Source: a bacterium (GTDB taxonomy: Bacteria; Patescibacteriota; Minisyncoccia; Moranbacterales; DUUL01). Taken from it: a stretch of DNA of 5,540 nucleotides. This document shows positions 3,921 to 5,540 of this stretch, one piece after another (positions within the stretch are counted from its first letter, which is position 1; every line of letters starts with the position of its first letter). The DNA lies in the NCBI GenBank assembly GCA_030626045.1, contig DAOUPS010000061.1, forward strand, positions 1-5,540, written 5' to 3'. The notes under the pieces were generated by a model. It made no database searches. It saw only the letters and a list, made by a program, of their open reading frames with translations, and was not told the DNA's origin. Position numbers and translations under genes: made by a program.

Positions 3921-5540
3921 TTACTTCTTCCGCACTTCGGCTCCGGTTTTTTCCAGTTCCACGGTGATTGCTTCAATTCTTTTATCCACTTCATCGCTTG
4001 TCAGCGTTCCGTCCTCTTTTCCGAAAACAAGATGGTAAGCCAATGATCTGCGTTTTTTGTCTTTATCAATATATACATCAAATAATTTTGCTTCGATAAG
4101 TTCGTCTCCCGCCGCTTTCTTGATCGTTGAAACGCATACTGCCGATTCGGTTTTGTTGTCCGTGAACATGGAAATGTCGCGTAGAATTTCAGGATATTTT
4201 TTCAGCGGTTGGTAAATTTTTTCGGAACGGGACAGTTCATAAAGCATTTCAAAATCAATTTCAAACACGATCGCCTGTTTCTTGATCCCGTAATTTTTAA
4301 GAACTTTTGAATTAACCTCTCCTATAAAACCGAGGTCTTTTTTATTGGCCGTGATCTTCGCGGTTCGCGTTAAATGATAAATATCATTGTCCATTTCATC
4401 TATTGAACTGAATTGGGCATCCGAACCGGTTATTCTCTTTAGCAATTCTTCCAATCGCCCTTTAGCTTCGTAGAATAAAGACTTACCGTTTTTTTCATCG
4501 TAAACAGCTCCCGCCAGCGTATTGAATTCTTTTGGCTGGTTATCCGATCCTCGATGGAAAACCCTTCCTAGCTCGAAGATGCTAAAATTCGGATAATTCT
4601 TTTTGTTGTGCGAAACATTCTTTAAAATGCCGGGAATTAATGAAACACGCGTACTGGAAAGCTCTTGGCTGAGCGGGTTTTCGATTTGAAAGCATTTGTC
4701 CCGCAAACCGCAAATATCAATGTCATCCTGCCCGTAAAAAGAATAATTAGTTACTTCATCAAATCCCAGACCGGCCATATGCTCTCTTAATTCCCACTCA
4801 AATTCTCGTTTTGAATTCACTGGCGCGATCTTCACCGGAGCAACCAGAGCCGTTTCCGGAATTTTTTCATATCCTGCCATTCTACCTATTTCTTCGATCA
4901 GATCTTCCCCGCCTTCAATATCCAATCGCCAATACGGCACCAGGACTTCCAGTTCATTGTTCTTGATCTCATTCGTTTCAAACCCCAAGTTATTCAAAGT
5001 TGCGATCATTTCTTTTTGGTCGATCTCATAGTCTAAAAGACTTTCAACGGATCGCGGTTGAAATTTCAGTGATTGCTTTTCTTTTTTGGAAGTATCAATA
5101 TCAACAATTTCTATAAGATCCGCACCGGCATGCTCTTTCAAAAGTTCGATTGCCCGCGCCATGGCTCGTTGGGCCAGTACCGGACTTAATCCTTTTTCAA
5201 AACGCATTTGTGATTCCGTGGAAAGCGCGTGGCATTGCCTGCTTTTTCTTATGCGAAGCCTGTTGAAATTGGCCGCTTCCAAAATAATATCCGTTGTATC
5301 GTTTGAAATTCCGGAATATTTTCCACCTTTGATGCCTGCCAGAGCCAGCGCCTTGCCTTCATCCGCGATCACAATGTCCCTTGTATCCAAATCAATATTC
5401 GTTTCATCAAGCAGTTCCAGTTGTTCATCTTTTTTGGCTTTTCTGACTACAATTGAAACACCGTTTTTCTCAATTCTGGAATGATCAAAAGCATGAAGAG
5501 GATTTCCGATCTCAAGCATTACATAATTCGTTACATCCAC
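3921..5540 (-). CDS. pheT: Phenylalanine--tRNA ligase beta subunit, N-terminus outside window
   Basis: The C-terminal 539 or so residues of PheT, which pairs with PheS as an (alpha-beta)2 cytoplasmic enzyme that charges tRNA-Phe and edits misacylated Tyr-tRNA. Visible domains: B3/B4 editing domain (about 1-140), with DVTNYV, NPLHAFD, LALAGIKGG, LEAANFN and STESQMRFEKG. B5 domain (about 155-228), ending in DLIEEIGRMAGYEKIP with the acidic DLIEE cluster and D207. The catalytic-like core (about 230-440), including FDEVTNYSF, NPLSQELSSTRVSLIPG and FELGRVF. C-terminal FDX-ACB anticodon-binding domain (about 445-539), with YPEILRDISM and TLTSDEVDKRI. The first visible codon is GTG within the VDVTNY strand, not a start. 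By comparison with the usual length near 790-800, roughly 250 residues lie beyond base 5540, including B1 and the tRNA-binding-like B2. The stop TAA is at 3923-3921. No frameshift or missing motif is seen. pheS is expected upstream, outside the window. Confidence 0.97.
   Translation of the reverse strand: MDVTNYVMLEIGNPLHAFDHSRIEKNGVSIVVRKAKKDEQLELLDETNIDLDTRDIVIADEGKALALAGIKGGKYSGISNDTTDIILEAANFNRLRIRKSRQCHALSTESQMRFEKGLSPVLAQRAMARAIELLKEHAGADLIEIVDIDTSKKEKQSLKFQPRSVESLLDYEIDQKEMIATLNNLGFETNEIKNNELEVLVPYWRLDIEGGEDLIEEIGRMAGYEKIPETALVAPVKIAPVNSKREFEWELREHMAGLGFDEVTNYSFYGQDDIDICGLRDKCFQIENPLSQELSSTRVSLIPGILKNVSHNKKNYPNFSIFELGRVFHRGSDNQPKEFNTLAGAVYDEKNGKSLFYEAKGRLEELLKRITGSDAQFSSIDEMDNDIYHLTRTAKITANKKDLGFIGEVNSKVLKNYGIKKQAIVFEIDFEMLYELSRSEKIYQPLKKYPEILRDISMFTDNKTESAVCVSTIKKAAGDELIEAKLFDVYIDKDKKRRSLAYHLVFGKEDGTLTSDEVDKRIEAITVELEKTGAEVRKK

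Noticed and set aside
5086..5484. 132-codon open frame on the plus strand
   Set aside because: It is antisense to well-conserved pheT sequence. Its Ser-rich low-complexity translation is typical of a shadow frame.
3921..5540. Treating the pheT segment as a gene that starts inside the window
   Set aside because: The first codon is GTG within a conserved internal strand (VDVTNYV), and about 250 residues of the usual N-terminus are missing, so the gene is cut by the window edge and not truncated.

Overview
The window looks like a piece of an AT-leaning bacterial chromosome, probably from the Patescibacteria/CPR group. This is an inference. It rests on protein types I associate with those genomes: a lone RecB/Cas4-like nuclease with two CxxC pairs, a membrane-anchored protein ending in a 'NIDPQDWY' motif, and a secreted protein whose N-terminal Cys-rich module contains 'GYEWKPRSGVGC'. 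It also fits the compact one-strand layout and the near absence of Shine-Dalgarno sites. Genus cannot be read from the sequence. All credible genes are on the minus strand, so the reading order runs from base 5540 down to base 1.

Layout in transcription order: (1) 5540-3921, the C-terminal two thirds of pheT (phenylalanyl-tRNA synthetase beta chain), cut by the window edge. (2) A 67-base spacer without a convincing promoter or terminator. (3) 3853-2570, a secreted 427-residue protein with a Cys-rich N-terminus, a charged linker and a C-terminal domain with Cys and His motifs in thiol-enzyme-like order. (4) 2563-1928, a 211-residue protein with one membrane anchor and an extracytoplasmic beta-type domain, only 6 bases after gene 3. 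(5) 1908-1678, a small basic protein with a TTG start. (6) A 61-base gap holding the best promoter candidate of the window. (7) 1616-1017, a 199-residue PsbP-like lipoprotein. (8) 1000-827, a 57-residue AT-rich small ORF of unknown role. (9) 817-62, a PD-(D/E)XK nuclease of the RecB/Cas4-like type. (10) The last 65 bases, which can be read either as the start of another minus-strand gene overlapping by ATGA, or as a hairpin plus T-tract that would end a plus-strand gene entering from the left.

Functionally, pheT is housekeeping. The next block (genes 3-5), plus the lipoprotein, is mainly extracytoplasmic: a secreted protein, an anchored protein and a lipid-anchored protein, all rich in cysteine. 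The close spacing of genes 3 and 4 suggests a shared job at the cell surface, but no pathway can be named. The nuclease is probably a separate nucleic-acid function. No CRISPR array, transposase, tRNA, rRNA or recognised riboswitch is visible. No intergenic stretch exceeds 67 bases.
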